A program made the position numbers and the translations under genes. Of a stretch of DNA of 16,001 nt, positions 13,827-16,001 are shown piece by piece. This stretch comes from Sphingobium sp. (GTDB lineage Bacteria; Pseudomonadota; Alphaproteobacteria; Sphingomonadales; Sphingomonadaceae). Under the pieces are notes generated by a model. It did not search any database, was not told the origin of the DNA, and worked only from the letters and a program-made list of their open reading frames with translations. The stretch covers positions 1 through 16,001 of the forward strand of contig JASBTC010000108.1 in assembly GCA_030148625.1 (NCBI GenBank). The letters are read 5' to 3'. The first letter of the stretch is position 1, and every line of letters begins with the position of its first letter.

Positions 13827-13898
13827 GCCGGACATCAACCGTTTCGGATCGCAAAGCGCTTCCCCCGCGGACGATCAGACACTAAGCGGATGTCCGGC
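13827..13898 (-). promoter_or_regulatory. Inverted repeat in the leader region of yhhQ
   Basis: GCCGGACATC (13827-13836) and GATGTCCGGC (13889-13898) are perfect 10-bp inverted arms 52 bp apart, between yhhQ and the tRNA gene. Read along the yhhQ strand, a smaller stem GATCG/CGATC is nested inside. It could be a structured 5' leader of yhhQ or a paired regulator site; it does not match the preQ1 riboswitch pattern I know. Confidence 0.35.
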
Positions 13899-13900
13899 GC

Positions 13901-13977
13901 GCGCCCGTAGCTCAGCTGGATAGAGCACGAGACTTCTAATCTTGAGGCCGCAGGTTCGACTCCTGCCGGGCGCGCCA
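13901..13977 (+). tRNA. tRNA-Arg, anticodon TCT
   Basis: 77-nt cloverleaf with encoded CCA. Acceptor GCGCCCG pairs with CGGGCGC; D arm GCTC/GAGC; anticodon stem CGAGA/TCTTG (one G-U); loop CTTCTAA with anticodon TCT at 13935-13937; T arm GCAGG/CCTGC with loop TTCGACT; discriminator base G. It decodes AGA (and AGG by wobble), rare codons in a GC-rich genome. It lies on plus, divergent from yhhQ. No integrase or 3'-end duplication is seen nearby. Confidence 0.97.
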
Positions 13978-14204
13978 GCCATTCCCTGACGGACCCGGCT
14001 TCCGCAAATACCCGCCGGAGCGCACGGCCTATCGACCCGGTTCTGCGCCACTTCCGGATCATGGCGGCTTCATAACGGGCATCGAGCGCTGGACCGCATC
14101 ATCCCCTTCTTGAACTTTTAGGACTTACGGCCCCAAAGTCCGTGCGAAGGATCAAGGCATCGTCAAGGCCGGCCATCCAATCCAGTAGAGCGTCTCGTCC
14201 ACAC

Positions 14205-14219
14205 ACCGGCCAGGCCGGT
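14205..14219. promoter_or_regulatory. 15-bp dyad upstream of the NCS1 permease gene
   Basis: ACCGGCCAGGCCGGT is a perfect dyad of two 7-bp arms around one A, 44 nt before the start codon at 14264. It could be a regulator-binding site. The 286-bp gap from the tRNA (13978-14263) otherwise shows only a minor GGACTT/AAGTCC stem at 14121-14141 and no clear promoter or known riboswitch. Confidence 0.35.
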
Positions 14220-14263
14220 TCATCGGCAACAGCCCTATCGGCTCAAGCGGAGTCCCGAACCCC

Positions 14264-15730
14264 ATGACGGCCACTGGAACGAGCGATCTCAACAATGCCG
14301 ATCTCGCGCCCACGGGCGTGTCCCAGCGCACCTGGCGCTGGTATCATTTCGCGGCCCTGTGGATCGGCATGGTCGTATCGATTCCAGCCTATATGCTGGC
14401 CGCGGGGCTCATCGATCAGGGCATGACGCCGCTACAGGCGATCGTCACCATCCTGTTGGGCAACATGATTGTGCTGGTGCCGATGCTGCTCATCGGCCAC
14501 GCCGGTGCGCGCTATGGCATTCCCTATGCCGTATTGGTGCGCAGCGCGTTCGGCACGACCGGCGCCCGCGTGCCCGCCATTGCCCGGGCGCTCGTCGCGT
14601 GCGGCTGGTACGGAATCCAGACCTGGGTCGGCGGCACCACCTTGCTGGCGCTGGTCACGGTGCTCACCGGCTGGCGCGACTATGGGCCGCCATTGCCGAT
14701 CCTGGGCATCTCGCTTCCCCATCTGCTGGCCTTTGCCGCCTTCTGGCTCATCCAGATGGCGTTCGTGTCGAAAGGCATCGAGATGGTCCGCAAGCTGGAA
14801 ACCTGGACCGCGCCGATCAAGATCGCGATCTGTATCGCCCTGCTGATATGGGCGATGCGGCATAGCGGCGGGCTTACCTCCCTGATAGAGGCGCCGTCGC
14901 AAGCGGACGTCCCCGCCTTTTCCACCATCTTCTGGCCGAGCCTGACCGCCATGGTCGGCTTCTGGGCCACGCTGGCGCTCAACATCCCCGATTTCACGCG
15001 GTTCGCACGGAGCCAGAAGGACCAGATCCTGGGTCAGTCGATCGGCCTGCCGGTCCCGATGGCGCTGCTCGCCTTCATCGCGGTCCTGGCGACTGCGGCA
15101 ACCCGCATCGCATTCGGCCGGGCGATCTGGGATCCGGTCGAACTGGCGAGCAACATGCCGAATCTCGGCGTATTGATCGGCCTGCTCATCATCTCGGTCG
15201 ACACGATTTCGTGCAACATCGCGGCAAATCTGGTCGGCCCCGCTTATGATTTCGCCGCCCTCTCGCCGCGCCGCATCAGCTATCGCAGGGGCGCACTGAT
15301 CACCGCCGTGATCGCCGCCATGATCCTGCCCTGGAAACTCATCGAAAGCAGCGGCGGCTATATCTTCACCTGGCTGGTCGGCTATTCTGCGCTGCTGGGT
15401 CCCATCGCCGGCATCATGATCACCGATTACTGGCTGATCCGCCGAACGAAGCTGGTCGTGGACGATCTGTTCGACGCGAACGGCATCTACGGCTATCGCA
15501 ACGGATGGAATCCCGTGGCCCTGGTCGCGCTGCTGATCGCGATGGTGCCGACCCTGCCCGGCTTTCTTGCCATTGCCTTCCCACAGGTCTTTGGCGGCAT
15601 GCCGGGCTTCCTGACCATGCTTTACCCCTATGCATGGTTCGTCGGCGCCGCACTGGCGGCCATGATCTATTATATCGGCATGAAGGAGGTGCGCACGCGC
15701 AATGCCGCGACCGCAAAGGTCAACGCGTAA
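14264..15730 (+). CDS. NCS1-family nucleobase/hydantoin:cation symporter
   Basis: 488 residues with about 12 membrane helices (LeuT fold), the usual NCS1 size. Family marks are 'LNNADLAPTGVSQRTWRWYH' before helix 1, GMTPLQAIVTILLGNMIVLV, GARYGIPYAVLVRSAFGTTG, GWYGIQTWVGG, FWATLALNIPDFTRFARSQ and DTISCNIAANLVGPAYDF. By comparison with the hydantoin carrier Mhp1, W115 and Q119 in GWYGIQT and the N of SCNIAANL correspond to substrate-contacting residues. The substrate could be allantoin, hydantoin, uracil, cytosine or a related ring; it cannot be told from the sequence. GGAG is 11 nt before ATG 14264. It stands alone: no catabolic gene (allantoinase, hydantoinase) is adjacent. Confidence 0.92.
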   Translation: MTATGTSDLNNADLAPTGVSQRTWRWYHFAALWIGMVVSIPAYMLAAGLIDQGMTPLQAIVTILLGNMIVLVPMLLIGHAGARYGIPYAVLVRSAFGTTGARVPAIARALVACGWYGIQTWVGGTTLLALVTVLTGWRDYGPPLPILGISLPHLLAFAAFWLIQMAFVSKGIEMVRKLETWTAPIKIAICIALLIWAMRHSGGLTSLIEAPSQADVPAFSTIFWPSLTAMVGFWATLALNIPDFTRFARSQKDQILGQSIGLPVPMALLAFIAVLATAATRIAFGRAIWDPVELASNMPNLGVLIGLLIISVDTISCNIAANLVGPAYDFAALSPRRISYRRGALITAVIAAMILPWKLIESSGGYIFTWLVGYSALLGPIAGIMITDYWLIRRTKLVVDDLFDANGIYGYRNGWNPVALVALLIAMVPTLPGFLAIAFPQVFGGMPGFLTMLYPYAWFVGAALAAMIYYIGMKEVRTRNAATAKVNA

Positions 15731-15747
15731 GGCCGGTTCGCCCGGCC
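15731..15747. terminator. Hairpin between convergent NCS1 and efflux-factor genes
   Basis: GGCCGG (15731-15736) and CCGGCC (15742-15747) form a 6-bp GC stem with loop TTCGC directly after the NCS1 stop codon and 7 nt short of the convergent efflux gene stop. No T-run follows in either direction, so terminator activity is likely but not certain. Confidence 0.45.
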
Positions 15748-15754
15748 GGTCGGA

Positions 15755-16001
15755 TCAACGCCCATTCTGCCCAGGCGGATCCGGCTGAGCCTCGATCGTC
15801 GCGTCGCCGCCCAGCGTCCGGTAGAGAGTGACGAGATTGCTCGCCTGGACCAGCCGGGTCGCAACCAGCGTACGCTGCGCCGAATAGAGCGAGCGCTGCG
15901 CGTCGAGGCTGTTGAGGAAGGGTTCGATCCCGCCGCGATAGCGCGCATCGGCCAGCGTGTAATTGTCCGCCGCGGCATCGGCCTGCGCGGCGTTGGCGCG
16001 C
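15755..16001 (-). CDS. RND-type efflux outer-membrane factor (NodT/TolC-like), C-terminal fragment
   Basis: Only the last 81 residues are in the window; the gene enters from the right edge. Reading from there: RANAAQADAAADNYTLADAR, then YRGGIEPFLNSLDAQRSLYS, AQRTLVATRLVQASNLVTLY and RTLGGDATIE, then a short Pro/Gln/Gly tail. This is the C-terminal part of the second outer-membrane-factor repeat: the 'Y..G...fl..LdaqR.l..aq..l......r..n.v.LYr.LGG' pattern is diagnostic of NodT-family channels that form the outer-membrane duct of RND tripartite efflux pumps. The pump and adaptor genes should lie further right on the same strand. Stop is TGA at 15755-15757. Confidence 0.9.
   Translation of the reverse strand, partial: RANAAQADAAADNYTLADARYRGGIEPFLNSLDAQRSLYSAQRTLVATRLVQASNLVTLYRTLGGDATIEAQPDPPGQNGR

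Noticed and set aside
13835..14062. 75-codon minus frame containing AGVEPAASRLEVSCSIQLSY
   Set aside because: This is the well-known spurious peptide produced by translating the reverse complement of a tRNA gene, here tRNA-Arg.
14110..14141. TTGAAC at 14110 with GGACTT/AAGTCC stem as promoter or riboswitch of the NCS1 gene
   Set aside because: There is no -10 at the right spacing and the 6-bp stem matches no riboswitch fold I know.
13901..14263. tRNA-Arg as an integration site for a genomic island
   Set aside because: No integrase, no repeat of the tRNA 3' end and no change in composition downstream; the next gene is an ordinary permease.

Overview
The window is dense, high-GC bacterial chromosome that looks like a sphingomonad (Alphaproteobacteria, Sphingomonas-like). 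This is an inference from the G+C and codon use, the short palindromic intergenic repeats, the split PurS/PurQ form of FGAM synthase, the NodT-type efflux porin, and several small secreted proteins of a kind I associate with this group. No prophage, transposase, integrase, CRISPR array or secondary-metabolite cluster is visible.

Layout. At the left edge (minus strand) is the start of parC, the topoisomerase IV A subunit. Divergent from it is a two-gene toxin-antitoxin operon (RHH antitoxin plus RelE/ParE toxin) with a clear inverted-repeat operator. Next come a small secreted protein, an aldo/keto reductase and a secreted CAP/SCP-domain protein, all on plus. A hairpin-forming repeat separates these from a minus-strand LysR regulator. 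That regulator is divergent from an unrecognised 59-residue protein across a 19-bp palindrome with the LysR T-N11-A signature. The small gene converges on, and overlaps by 20 bp, a minus-strand glutaminase. A divergent DUF4349-like lipoprotein follows.

The centre is purine biosynthesis on plus: purC, an intergenic repeat, a large M16 metallopeptidase lipoprotein, then purS-purQ-(GFA-domain gene) with 4-bp overlaps. purC and purS have matching promoter candidates (TTGxAC, 17 bp, YATAGG), and purC has a very stable leader hairpin. A 419-bp intergenic region holds two nested inverted repeats.

To its right a minus-strand operon encodes a queuosine-precursor transporter, a small membrane protein and a small secreted protein. 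Then come tRNA-Arg(TCT), an NCS1 nucleobase/hydantoin-type permease (plus), and the C-terminal end of an RND-type outer-membrane efflux factor (minus) at the right edge.

Themes. Several genes touch glutamine or nucleobase metabolism: glutaminase, PurQ, PurC, PurS, an NCS1 permease and a queuine/preQ transporter. They lie in separate transcription units, so this may be no more than proximity. The most interesting uncharacterised items are the LysR/59-aa divergent module with its palindromic operator, two mutually exclusive hairpins ahead of the M16 gene, and the GFA gene coupled to purSQ. I see no clear new multigene system; most of the window is ordinary core chromosome.
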